Source: JAGOUB01 sp964640945 (GTDB lineage Bacteria; Patescibacteriota; Gracilibacteria; Peribacterales; Peribacteraceae). Taken from it: a stretch of DNA of 50,496 bases. Every line of letters begins with the position of its first letter. Position 1 is the stretch's first letter. Location: NCBI GenBank assembly GCA_964640945.1, contig CAZXIV010000006.1, positions 1 to 50,496 on the forward strand, written 5' to 3'. This document shows positions 31,171 through 39,538 of the stretch, one piece after another. The notes under the pieces were generated by a model. The model searched no databases and was not told where the DNA came from. It saw only the letters and a program-made list of their open reading frames with translations. The position numbers were made by a program, and so were the translations under genes.

Positions 31171-32622
31171 TCAAAGCGCTCCCAGGTCCAGCTCCTCAGT
31201 CATCGTCACTTTGGAGACGAATTCTTGGTCGTGGCTCACGAGAATCATGCCGCCCTCGTACTCGTTGAGCGCCTCGGCGATCACGGGCAGGTGACGGAAG
31301 TTGATGTGGTTTGTCGGCTCATCGAGGATCAACAGACTGGGTTTAAGGAGGGTGAAACGCGCGAAGCAGAGCAGACCTTTCTGACCTTCGGAGAGCGACG
31401 CCACCTTGGCCTTCACCTTCTCGCCCGGCAGCAGAAAGCGCGCCGCCGTTTCGAAGACGAGCTGGTTATTAGGCTTCTCCATCGCCTCTTCGAGCACCTC
31501 GTACACGGTCTGATCGAGCGGCAAGCCAGAGAAATCCTGGCGGTAGTAGCCGATGTTCACGTCATCAGTGATAACAGCGCCCTTCTCCTTGCCGTTGGCC
31601 ATCGACTCCAGCAGCGTCGTCTTGCCGATGCCGTTCGGGCCGGTGATGAGGATGCGATCACGACGGCGGATGGTCATCTCAACCTTTTTCTTCGTGGGTT
31701 TGTGGCCCACCATCACGGTGAGCGAACTGATCTTCACGAGCGGCAGCGAGAACGGCTGGGCTTCGATGGTGAAAGCCGGGATGGTCTTATCCTCGCGGCG
31801 AACGTCGACCTTATTTTCTTCAGCTTCCTCCACCGCGTCGCGCATTTTACTGGCGAGCTTGCGCATCTTGCCTCCCTTGTGCGAGAAGAAGTTGATCTTC
31901 TCCTTCTGATCGATGATCGCCTTCTCCATCCGCGCGTTCTGGCGCTGCTCCGCCTCGATCTGGTCGGCGATGCGCTGCACCACCTCGTCGTAGCCGCCGA
32001 CGTGCTGCTCCACCTTATGCGTGTGCGCGTCCAAATAGAGCACGCCATCCGTGAAGCTGTTCAAGAAGGAAGCGTCGTGGGAGATGACGATGCAGGTCTT
32101 CTCGTACATGACGAGGAAACCGACCAAATGGTCGATTCCGGCCTGATCAAGGTTGTTCGTCGGCTCATCGAGAAGAAGGATATCTGGCTCTTGGATGAGC
32201 GCGAACGCCAAGAGGAGGCGGGCCTTCTGGCCGCCGGAGAAAGCTTTGATGTGTTTATCGAGCGGGGCGTGCAGGTTGACGGTGTTGAGCACGGTCGTAA
32301 TGCGGCGCTCGATGTCGCCGGGCGTCTCGGGGAAAGCGTCCGAGAAGAATTCTTCCACAGTCTTCTCCATGTCGGCATGCGGAATCACCTGCTTGGCGAT
32401 GCCGATCGTGGTGCCGCGCTGCTGGTGGATCTGACCCTCTTGAGGCTTCATCTCGCGCGTCATGAGTTTGAAGATCGTGCTCTTGCCGGCGCCGTTCTGA
32501 CCCATGATCGTCAGCTTGGCGTTCTCGCGCACGGAGAAACTCGCCTGCTCGAGGATCTGCTTGTGGTTCTCGTAGTGGAACGACACCTCGTCGAACCGAA
32601 GGATGACATCGCCGTGGTCCAT
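31171..32622 (-). CDS. ABC-F ATPase
   Basis: A 483-residue soluble ABC-F protein with two ATPase domains and no membrane domain. Domain 1 has Walker A GQNGAGKST near 41, signature FSGGQKARL near 131 and Walker B ILLLDEPTNN near 152; domain 2 has GPNGIGKTT near 331, LSEGQKGLL near 416 and LLILDEPTNH near 437. ABC-F proteins act on ribosomes in translation rescue or antibiotic protection. It is shorter than most (usually 520-640) and has a moderate inter-domain linker (EKAIIDQKEKINFFSHKGGK). TAGAAT 32 bases upstream is the likely -10. Confidence 0.92.
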   Translation of the reverse strand: MDHGDVILRFDEVSFHYENHKQILEQASFSVRENAKLTIMGQNGAGKSTIFKLMTREMKPQEGQIHQQRGTTIGIAKQVIPHADMEKTVEEFFSDAFPETPGDIERRITTVLNTVNLHAPLDKHIKAFSGGQKARLLLAFALIQEPDILLLDEPTNNLDQAGIDHLVGFLVMYEKTCIVISHDASFLNSFTDGVLYLDAHTHKVEQHVGGYDEVVQRIADQIEAEQRQNARMEKAIIDQKEKINFFSHKGGKMRKLASKMRDAVEEAEENKVDVRREDKTIPAFTIEAQPFSLPLVKISSLTVMVGHKPTKKKVEMTIRRRDRILITGPNGIGKTTLLESMANGKEKGAVITDDVNIGYYRQDFSGLPLDQTVYEVLEEAMEKPNNQLVFETAARFLLPGEKVKAKVASLSEGQKGLLCFARFTLLKPSLLILDEPTNHINFRHLPVIAEALNEYEGGMILVSHDQEFVSKVTMTEELDLGAL

Positions 32623-32812
32623 GACAAAGAAAGAGGGAACGGAACGACGAGATTCTAGGGAGATTCGACCGCAGTGCCTAGTTGAAATCGAAGGAAAAAG
32701 AGGCTATATCTGCACCTTCTCCGCTGTTTGACAGAGAAAAATCACAAGTCATTTTGCACACTTTTCGACAACCTTTCACCCGCCTCACAGCTACGCCTAC
32801 ACTGGAGCAACG

Positions 32813-33325
32813 ATGACAAAGCGTTTTGTCGCCGGCTTACTTGTCTTATCAGAAGATGAAACCGGACGCTTCGCCCTCTTACAAAAGCGAGGCGACTGGG
32901 ACTACGAGCAAAACCGATGGGAAAGCTACCCCGGCGGGTGCCAAGTGACCTGCTTAGGCGGCGTTGAGCCAGAGGACCAAGGGGATAGGGAACAAACGAT
33001 GCTCCGCGAGGCGGACCAGGAGCTGGGCCCAGACTTTGTGCGACATTTGGCCGCCTCGCCTCCTCAACACCTCATCACCGTCCAGACCGACGTGCCGGAG
33101 CGGGAGGCGACGTTCTACTGGACCAGACTGCCGGCGGCGGCCATCGCGACGATTCGACTCCATCCCTCTTCAGGGGGCCTCGTACGCATGCGGCCGGGCA
33201 CGCCGATGCTCAATATGTACACGGCCTTCAGCCGTGAGGGTGGCATCCCCGACCGGCGCATCATTGCCGCCTACCCCGAAACCATCCAAGCGGTCGAGTG
33301 CGCCTTCGCGCTTGCTCAGTCGTAA
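32813..33325 (+). CDS. NUDIX-like protein with degenerate box
   Basis: A 170-residue NUDIX-fold protein. The fold is suggested by MTKRFVAGLLVLSEDETGRF, WESYPGGCQVTC and a box-like MLREADQELG, but the conserved Glu upstream is missing and the second Glu is Gln, so catalysis is doubtful. TACACT (32798-32803) ends 9 bases before the ATG with TTTCAC 18 bases further up as a weak -35. It stands alone between ABC-F and DedA. Confidence 0.65.
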   Translation: MTKRFVAGLLVLSEDETGRFALLQKRGDWDYEQNRWESYPGGCQVTCLGGVEPEDQGDREQTMLREADQELGPDFVRHLAASPPQHLITVQTDVPEREATFYWTRLPAAAIATIRLHPSSGGLVRMRPGTPMLNMYTAFSREGGIPDRRIIAAYPETIQAVECAFALAQS

Positions 33326-33359
33326 AAACCACCACCCGCGCGCACGTCGGGGGTACTTA

Positions 33360-33986
33360 TTAAGGGCGCCGACGCCAATAGCACCAGATTAAGAAGGCGG
33401 CGATGGCCACCACCGTCAGGGCGGTAAGAGCCGATTCGACAGTCCCCACGTGATTCAGAAGCGATTGGTAGGTATCGGCGCCAAGGTACCCGAGCAGGAA
33501 AAACATGGCGCTGCGAATGTACGACCCCAGAAAGGTCGCGGTCAGATAGGTCCGCATGGGGATCTTCAGGACGCCGCACAGCACCGACAGCGGCGCACTC
33601 GGCACAATCGGGATGCACCGCAGGCCAAAAAGCAGGAGATCATCCTTCCAGCCGCCCGTGAAGCGGTGGCTGAAGTGCTCCACCTCCCGGTGTGAGAGGC
33701 CGATGGCCCGTCCAAATCGCCCCAGCAAGAAGTGTTCGCCCTTGTCACCCACGATATACAGTACCCAGCCGCCGAGCGTCTTCCCGGCCGAGGCAATGGC
33801 GATGAGACCAGCGATCCCCAGCCAACCGTAACCTTGAGCCGCCGCGATGGAGCCGCTGACGGCCAGGATGATCGGCGACGGAATAGGCGCGATCACCTCC
33901 TCTATAACCGAGCCAAGGAACACGAAGGCCGGCAGAGGAATGGCCTCCGCCCACGAAACAACAAGATCGGCGATGGCGTGCAGCAT
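33360..33986 (-). CDS. DedA-family membrane protein
   Basis: A 208-residue DedA/VTT-domain protein, thought to be a lipid scramblase or transporter for undecaprenyl or phospholipid head groups. Typical segments: FVFLGSVIEEVIAPIPSPII with the EEV-P-P motif near 18-37, GKTLGGWVLYIVGDKG near 68, and FGLRCIPIVPSAPLSVLCGV with the conserved R..P..P near 121-140. About five hydrophobic helices. The ATG at 33986 is preferred because upstream codons are shadow sequence. TAGTCT ends 8 bases before it. Confidence 0.9.
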   Translation of the reverse strand: MLHAIADLVVSWAEAIPLPAFVFLGSVIEEVIAPIPSPIILAVSGSIAAAQGYGWLGIAGLIAIASAGKTLGGWVLYIVGDKGEHFLLGRFGRAIGLSHREVEHFSHRFTGGWKDDLLLFGLRCIPIVPSAPLSVLCGVLKIPMRTYLTATFLGSYIRSAMFFLLGYLGADTYQSLLNHVGTVESALTALTVVAIAAFLIWCYWRRRP

Positions 33987-34023
33987 GTCCCTACAGACTA
34001 CGCATTTCTCGCTTGTGCACAAC

Positions 34024-34911
34024 TCAGCGGCGGCGAGCGGCGGCCGCTTCAACGTCCGATGCCTCCTCGACGATAAATTCGATCGTCCGCTTGCGGCTGG
34101 CACGGACGTCACCGCGCAGTTCCAAAACTTTTTCGTCGCGCGAATCGAGACGGAAGACGGTATCGATGTCCAACCGGACGATCGACCCTTCGAGCTGTTC
34201 AACCGCCTCCGACAGACGAGTACCGTCGGAGGCATAGAGGGCGATATCCTGCAGGTCAGCGTCACGCGCGGAGCCGTCGTTCGTGAAGGTGACGGCCGTC
34301 ACGATAACGGCGTGATCACCCTCGTTCGAGAGCCGGACGCGGGCCAAGGTGCGGTTGCCGCCGTAGAGTTGGCTCGTGCGCACCGGCAAGAATGCGGCGG
34401 TGACTTGAGGAGTGTCGGCGCTTGGCGTCACCGTCGCCCGAATCAAGCGAGCGGACGCGGCCTCGATCGTCACCGGCGCGGAGGCCTCCACGGCTTCCAG
34501 TGAGAGACGGTGCTCGCCGGCGGCGGCCGCGCTCGCCGAAAAATCAGCCGCGACCGTGAGCGTGCGCGAGCCACAGGCAGGGACGGTGAAAGCCTTCAGC
34601 CGAAGCGTCGTCGGATCTTTGTCGCTCGGAGCCGCGCCGCGGGAGATACGTTGGCTGCCTTCGAGTAGATAGAGACGAGAGAGGTCGCGAGCGCTGCCGA
34701 GGCCCATGTGCGTCACCTCCAGTGACGTGACGGTGACATCGGCTTTGCAGTCCGCAGCGAGCGCGACGGTGAGCATTCCTACCCGTTGGGCCCCCTGCGG
34801 GATCGATCCCGTCGTGGGCACCGCCTCGACCGTGGCGCTCAAGAAAGACTCTGCCGCCCAGGCGGCCGGACTCCAGAGACAGAAGGCGCAGAGGATGGCG
34901 AAGACACGCAT
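34024..34911 (-). CDS. Secreted protein with beta-rich repeats
   Basis: Not recognised as a named family. 295 residues with a signal peptide (MRVFAILCAFCLWSPAAWAA) and two beta-sandwich-like halves: SIPQGAQRVGMLTVALAADC near 35 and TLARVRLSNEGDHAVIVTAV near 195. Similar modules occur in surface proteins of candidate-phyla bacteria. Rich in Ala, Arg and Asp. TAGACT ends 7 bases before the ATG, supporting this start. It lies downstream of a lipoprotein/LPQTG protein on the same strand. Confidence 0.65.
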   Translation of the reverse strand: MRVFAILCAFCLWSPAAWAAESFLSATVEAVPTTGSIPQGAQRVGMLTVALAADCKADVTVTSLEVTHMGLGSARDLSRLYLLEGSQRISRGAAPSDKDPTTLRLKAFTVPACGSRTLTVAADFSASAAAAGEHRLSLEAVEASAPVTIEAASARLIRATVTPSADTPQVTAAFLPVRTSQLYGGNRTLARVRLSNEGDHAVIVTAVTFTNDGSARDADLQDIALYASDGTRLSEAVEQLEGSIVRLDIDTVFRLDSRDEKVLELRGDVRASRKRTIEFIVEEASDVEAAAARRR

Positions 34912-34996
34912 GGCTCTGAGTCTAAGCCCACAAGCACGATGTCGCGACGAAAAACCATAGTTTCCCCGCGCAGACGGCGAACATAGCCGCCAAAAA

Positions 34997-35107
34997 TTGC
35001 CAGAAACCTGGACGTCGGACGGGAAGACAGCCCGGATCGTCTCGGCCCTGCTCGTGAGCTTCGATGAACAGCCGCTCGGGCCCCTGGGGGACACCAACAT
35101 CATCTGA
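34997..35107 (+). CDS. Possible 36-residue small protein
   Basis: A 37-codon frame from TTG at 34997 to TGA at 35107 (PETWTSDGKTARIVSALLVS, FDEQPLGPLGDTNII). The amino acid mix is protein-like and a plus-strand terminator follows at 35140, although both neighbouring genes are on the minus strand. There is no ATG and no clear promoter, so the call is weak. Confidence 0.2.
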   Translation: MPETWTSDGKTARIVSALLVSFDEQPLGPLGDTNII

Positions 35108-35139
35108 CAAGGCCACCCCTGTCGCCCGCTCCCCTTTCG

Positions 35140-35168
35140 CCCACCCGGTCGCCGAGTGGGTCTTTTTT
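35140..35168 (+). terminator. Plus-strand terminator with no obvious plus-strand gene
   Basis: CCCACCCGG (35140-35148) pairs with CCGAGTGGG (35152-35160) with one mismatch, followed by TCTTTTTT on the plus strand. On the minus strand there is no T-tract. It implies a plus-strand transcript in 34912-35139, which also holds a possible 36-residue frame and otherwise nothing I recognise. Confidence 0.6.
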
Positions 35169-36297
35169 AGGCGCGCTGCGAGGTGATCACGCGCGCCGTG
35201 AGTAAGCCGGCCATCAGCGCCAGCGCCGTTAGGGCGGCGACAATGAGGACGAGCCTTTGGCCTCCGGAGACAGCCGAATGATCCTGGAGAAGAGTGGCGC
35301 TCAAGTCGAGGCCCGTCTGGGGTAAATCCGACTGGATCGTAACGTTTGTCGTCACTAACGCACTCCCACCCAGGTTGCCGCCGCTCACGCGGGCCGAGAA
35401 CGGCAGAAGCGTCTGTGAGGCGATGTTGCGCGGCGCACGCACGGCGAAATGCAGCGTATACATTTGGTTCTTGAGCAGCTGATTAAAGCGCCAGCGCACC
35501 GATCGGCCGTCAATTTCACCCAAGACGGCAGCGGTGATGGTGACACCTTCGGGCACCTGCGCCTCCACCAAGAAACCTTCGGCCGCCAACACGGAGAAAT
35601 TACGAACCGGGATGGAGAGCTGGAGAATGCCGCCCGGCGGGACCATCTCGTAGTCTGTTTCAATGGCAATAACCAGGTTATTAGCCACGCGACGAGGCTG
35701 TACGCCACCGCCCGGGACCGCGTTATTCGCCGGTATTTCCACCGGGCCGCCCTCCTGGATAACCATCTCACGGCTAACAGAGGACGCCGGTGGGGATATC
35801 GAGGATGAGGCAGGTGCCACCGACGACGACAGCGCAGGCGCCGACGAAACGGACGATGAAGAGGTGGGAGCAATCACCATCGCACCACTCCCGGCCATCA
35901 CGGCGCCGGACGCCGAGAACACTGCCCCGCTGCCCGTCATCACAGCCCCCGACGCCACCAGCACGGCCCCGCTCCCCATCGTATCTGGCAGCGCCGAAGA
36001 CGAAGAGGATAACGACGACATTGTCAGGCCGACACCGGCCGACCAGGCGGATGAGGACCACATCACCATGCCCGAGCCACCCTCCATCCCTTTATTCACC
36101 ACCAGGACCGAAGCCGATGCCGTGGTGGGGGCGTTCATGCCGTCTTCACTCACATCGCGCGGCGTGCCCGTCACCACGACGATGTTGCCGTCCTCCACCA
36201 CCGGCGGCGGCAGTGTGTCACCAGACTTCTTCGGCGGCACAATCGTGCACGCGGAGAGCAGGATGACGGCAAGGCAAGCGGGAGGGAGGAAACGCAT
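35167..36297 (-). CDS. Lipoprotein-like surface protein with LPQTG and C-terminal TM
   Basis: A 376-residue exported protein. The N-terminus has a type II signal peptide (MRFLPPACLAVILLSACTIV, lipobox LSAC). Residues about 85-180 are low complexity, with repeated SGAV units (SGAVLVASGAVMTGSGAVFS) and Ser/Ala/Pro stretches. About 205-310 is a DUF11-like beta domain. Near the end SDLPQTGLDLSA looks like a sortase motif, followed about 22 residues later by a TM segment (LVLIVAALTALALMAGLL) and a basic tail. TATGCT ends 6 bases before the ATG. Confidence 0.7.
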   Translation of the reverse strand: MRFLPPACLAVILLSACTIVPPKKSGDTLPPPVVEDGNIVVVTGTPRDVSEDGMNAPTTASASVLVVNKGMEGGSGMVMWSSSAWSAGVGLTMSSLSSSSSALPDTMGSGAVLVASGAVMTGSGAVFSASGAVMAGSGAMVIAPTSSSSVSSAPALSSSVAPASSSISPPASSVSREMVIQEGGPVEIPANNAVPGGGVQPRRVANNLVIAIETDYEMVPPGGILQLSIPVRNFSVLAAEGFLVEAQVPEGVTITAAVLGEIDGRSVRWRFNQLLKNQMYTLHFAVRAPRNIASQTLLPFSARVSGGNLGGSALVTTNVTIQSDLPQTGLDLSATLLQDHSAVSGGQRLVLIVAALTALALMAGLLTARVITSQRA

Positions 36298-36315
36298 GTC
36301 CGGAGCATAGCAGGC

Positions 36316-38109
36316 TCACGACCCGAAAGTGTAGGCGTAGGCGGCGACGTTGCCGGCCGTGAATGTGAGGCGCACCTCATGTTGGCCGTACGTGCCTTGA
36401 AAGAGCTGGTAGAGATCGTGGCGATCAATTGTCAGTGGCCGCGGTACCGAGCCATCCACCGACACTTCGGCCGCGATGGACGCGCCCTCGCGCTCGGGAC
36501 CAAGTACCAGGTTTACTTCGCCGGCCAGCGCCTTGATGATGATGGCGCCCGAGCCGCCCACAAGCACCTGACGCTCATCCGCCTGGAGTTGCCAACGCCC
36601 CTCGAGAGCCACGCCATGGAGAGGAATATTTGCCGGCGCAACATAGTCCCTCGGCTCTTCAGTGGGAATAAGGCCGCCATTCACGAGCGAGGACCAGCCA
36701 CGGATGCCGAGGTACGTTTCGGTTGTGACCGGACGGCGAGCGGCACTGTCATCCACCTCGGTCGGGGCGGCGCTATCAAAGGCATAGCCGGCCTCAAGGA
36801 GCAGCGACTCGATGGCGGCGGCTGTCTCTTCGTAAGCACCCTCGCCAAAGTGCTCGTAACGAATGCGCCCCTTGGCATCGATCAGATATTTGGCCGGCCA
36901 GTAGTGGTTGGAAAAGGCCCGCCAGGTGCCGTAAGCGTTATCCTGCGCTACCGGATACGTGAGGCCGTAGCGGTCGATGGCAGCCGCGACATTCTCGGGA
37001 TCGTGCTCAAAGACGAACTCCGGCGTGTGCACGCCTACAATCAGGAACGGCCCGGTTTTGAAGCGGTCCCAGTATCCCTGCAGATACGGCAGCGTCCGGA
37101 TGCAGTTGATGCAGCTGTAGGTCCAGAAGTCGACGAGGATCACTTTGCCCTCAAGATCGGACGGCCTCAGCGCCGAACCGTTATGCCAGGGGCCAAGTTT
37201 CGCGAATTCCGGCGCCGGACCGAGATCAGGCAGCGCGCCGTCAGCCGTGGGGACGATCCTGTCCGAGGCCGGCTCCTGGTCGGGAAAGAGGCTTTCCTCC
37301 AAACGGGAGGCGATCTCGGCGGGCCGCGTGCCGGCCAGGTAGACCTGGAGGCTCGAGAGTAGATTCCACTGCAGGGCAAGCGCTGTCAGGATGAGCAAGA
37401 CGCCGGAGAGACGCTTAATGAGGCCGGTATAGCGGCCGAGCCGGCGGGCGCCGTGCACCGCGTACTGGCCGCCGTAACCGATGATGAGGAGCGGCACCGC
37501 CGCGCCAACGGCATAGGCCGCGAGGGCGAAAAACGCCCAGACGCCGGGCTGATCGCGGACGAGCGCGAGTGCAAAACCGAGCGCTGGACCAGCACACGGC
37601 ACCCAGACGAGACCAAGCGTGAGGCCGACGCAGAAGGCCGTCACCAGATTGTCCCCCTGGGTCTTCCGCACACCGTCTTGGACATTGGCTCCAAACTGCT
37701 GCAGCCACGCCGCGATGACACCACCACTCTCGAGTAACGCGATATTGAGCCCGAGTACCACCACCGCCACGGCCCAGCCGTCCGCCACGAAAAACCACGC
37801 GCCCAGGAGGCCGAGCAACCACTGCAGCCAGCGACGATCAGTCAGGAAGCCGGCGCCGAAGAGCACAAGAATATCGAAGGTTGCCGTCTGGATGAGCGAG
37901 GCAGCCGTCACAAACTGCATCAGGACGATCTGCAGGAAAAAGGTAATACCAAGGAAGCCAACGACCATCCCGCCGGCCGTCACGAGCGGCCGCCAGCGGC
38001 TACGCCCGGCCATACTGACACCGAGCATGATCGGCACGAGCGGCAGGATGCAGGGCAGGAAGATCGTGAGAACTCCGGCCAGAAAGAGGGTGACGAAGAG
38101 CGGCAACAT
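36316..38109 (-). CDS. DipZ-like thiol:disulfide protein (CcdA plus thioredoxin)
   Basis: A 597-residue membrane protein that moves reducing power across the membrane. The N-terminal CcdA/DsbD-beta domain has ILPLVPIMLG, PCAGPALGFALALVR and about seven hydrophobic helices (1-250). A periplasmic-side thioredoxin/TlpA-like domain (about 290-430) has the redox pair in YSCINCIRTLPYLQGY and PVAQDNAYGTWRAFSNHYWP. A C-terminal beta domain (about 460-597) is the DipZ carbohydrate-binding-module-like part. Architecture matches mycobacterial DipZ. The lipoprotein gene follows after 18 bases. Confidence 0.92.
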   Translation of the reverse strand: MLPLFVTLFLAGVLTIFLPCILPLVPIMLGVSMAGRSRWRPLVTAGGMVVGFLGITFFLQIVLMQFVTAASLIQTATFDILVLFGAGFLTDRRWLQWLLGLLGAWFFVADGWAVAVVVLGLNIALLESGGVIAAWLQQFGANVQDGVRKTQGDNLVTAFCVGLTLGLVWVPCAGPALGFALALVRDQPGVWAFFALAAYAVGAAVPLLIIGYGGQYAVHGARRLGRYTGLIKRLSGVLLILTALALQWNLLSSLQVYLAGTRPAEIASRLEESLFPDQEPASDRIVPTADGALPDLGPAPEFAKLGPWHNGSALRPSDLEGKVILVDFWTYSCINCIRTLPYLQGYWDRFKTGPFLIVGVHTPEFVFEHDPENVAAAIDRYGLTYPVAQDNAYGTWRAFSNHYWPAKYLIDAKGRIRYEHFGEGAYEETAAAIESLLLEAGYAFDSAAPTEVDDSAARRPVTTETYLGIRGWSSLVNGGLIPTEEPRDYVAPANIPLHGVALEGRWQLQADERQVLVGGSGAIIIKALAGEVNLVLGPEREGASIAAEVSVDGSVPRPLTIDRHDLYQLFQGTYGQHEVRLTFTAGNVAAYAYTFGS

Positions 38110-38283
38110 GAGGAAAACGGACGGGCAAAGATTAGCAGCGCCACTCGGACTCGAGGCCGTTCATCCTGGACAAAACCATCTCTTCTGTCCGAAAATGTTT
38201 ATTTAGGAAATGGATCGGTAAAAAAGCAACAGTAACCCCCACTTGTCATCTGTCTGAGCATCGTCTTCATGGCTTTTCTATGC

Positions 38284-38289
38284 TAAAAT
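38284..38289 (+). promoter_or_regulatory. Extended -10 of the alpha-glucan operon
   Basis: TAAAAT preceded by TGC (extended -10) lies 40 bases before the first ATG of the GT4/GH57/GH15 operon. No good -35 is visible. The 38110-38329 stretch holds this promoter and nothing else I can support. Confidence 0.5.
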
Positions 38290-38329
38290 AAGGAGATTTC
38301 GCCCGCGTGCCAAATCGATACCAACACCC

Positions 38330-39532
38330 ATGCGCTTGCGGACCCTCATGTTCGGCTGGGAATTCCCTCCGGTTCACTCCGGTGGCCTCGGCGTAGCGTG
38401 CGAAGGTTTGGTGCGCGGACTGATGAAAAACGGCATCGACGTCACGCTCGTCTTGCCGCACGTGAGCGCCAAGGACGCCGCCCACCGCGATGTGATCTCC
38501 GCAGCCGCCGACGTCTGTAGCGTGGTGCCGGTGGCGAGCAATCTCCGCGCCTATGACGATCTGCGCGCCTTCGCCGCCCGCAGCGGCCCGTCGCACGCGC
38601 TCTACGGACCAGACCTGAGCGCGGCCGTGGCGCACTACACCGCCGCTAGTGTGGAAGCCTCGCAGCACGTCCAAGCCGACGTGGTCCACTGCCACGATTG
38701 GATGACCTACGGCGCCGGCGCGGCCGCCGCCAAACAGCGCAGCGTGCCGTTGGTGACGCACATCCACGCCACCGAGCTCGATCGCACCGACGGCTATCCC
38801 GACCCGTGGATCTTCGACCTGGAACGCCAGGGTTTCTTGGCCGCCGACCGCATCATCGCCGTCAGCGACTACACGAAAAATCTGCTCGTACGCGAGTACG
38901 GCATCTCTGCCCAGAAGATCAGCGTCGTCCATAACGGCCACGATCCCGAGGCCACGCGCGCCAAGCCCGTGCTCATGAGCCGCGCCGGCGGCAAGCGCCA
39001 CCCACTTGTCCTCTTCCTCGGCCGCCTGACGGTGCAGAAAAATCCCCTCCAGTTCGTCGCCGTCGCCAAGCAGATCGCCGCGGAGCGCAACGACGTGCAG
39101 TTCGTGATGGCCGGTTCGGGACCCATGCAAGGCGAGCTGATGCAGGCCGCCTGCCAGGCCGGACTCTCCAACCGCATGGTCTTCGCCGGCCAGGTGGACA
39201 AGCGCGAGGCCAACGCCTTGTACGCCGCCGCCGACTGCTTCGTGATGCCGTCACTCTCCGAACCCTTCGGCCTGGTGGCCCTCGAGGCCGTGGCCCAGGG
39301 CACGCCCGTCGTCATCAGCAAACAGTCCGGCGTGAGCGAGGTGCTCGCGCACGCCTTCAAGGTCGACTTCTGGGACACGACCAAGATGGCCGACTGCATC
39401 CTCACCATCCTGCGCGACGAGCCGCTGGCCCGCCAACTCCGCACCGAAGCCCCCCGCCTGCTCCAGCGCCTCTCGTGGCAGCACCAGGCGAAGGCCGTCC
39501 AGGCCGTCTACCGTTCCCTCCTCCGTTCCTAA
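38330..39532 (+). CDS. GT4/GT5-type glycogen (alpha-glucan) synthase-like glycosyltransferase
   Basis: A 400-residue GT-B glycosyltransferase. N-terminal MFGWEFPPVHSGGLGVACEG has the glucan-synthase-like glycine loop; VVHCHDWMTYGAG near 119-131 is the usual acceptor region; HPLVLFLGRLTVQKNPLQFV near 223 and SEPFGLVALEAVAQGTPVVI near 303 bind the nucleotide sugar. With GH57 and GH15 downstream it probably makes or remodels an alpha-glucan from ADP- or UDP-glucose. First of a four-gene run with 6, 1 and 13-base gaps. Confidence 0.88.
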   Translation: MRLRTLMFGWEFPPVHSGGLGVACEGLVRGLMKNGIDVTLVLPHVSAKDAAHRDVISAAADVCSVVPVASNLRAYDDLRAFAARSGPSHALYGPDLSAAVAHYTAASVEASQHVQADVVHCHDWMTYGAGAAAAKQRSVPLVTHIHATELDRTDGYPDPWIFDLERQGFLAADRIIAVSDYTKNLLVREYGISAQKISVVHNGHDPEATRAKPVLMSRAGGKRHPLVLFLGRLTVQKNPLQFVAVAKQIAAERNDVQFVMAGSGPMQGELMQAACQAGLSNRMVFAGQVDKREANALYAAADCFVMPSLSEPFGLVALEAVAQGTPVVISKQSGVSEVLAHAFKVDFWDTTKMADCILTILRDEPLARQLRTEAPRLLQRLSWQHQAKAVQAVYRSLLRS

Positions 39533-39538
39533 CTTTTT

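Noticed and set aside
31225..32658. 477-residue frame opposite the ABC-F gene
   Set aside because: Shadow frame of a gene with intact ATPase motifs; the translation is rich in Leu, His, Val and Asp repeats with no domain.
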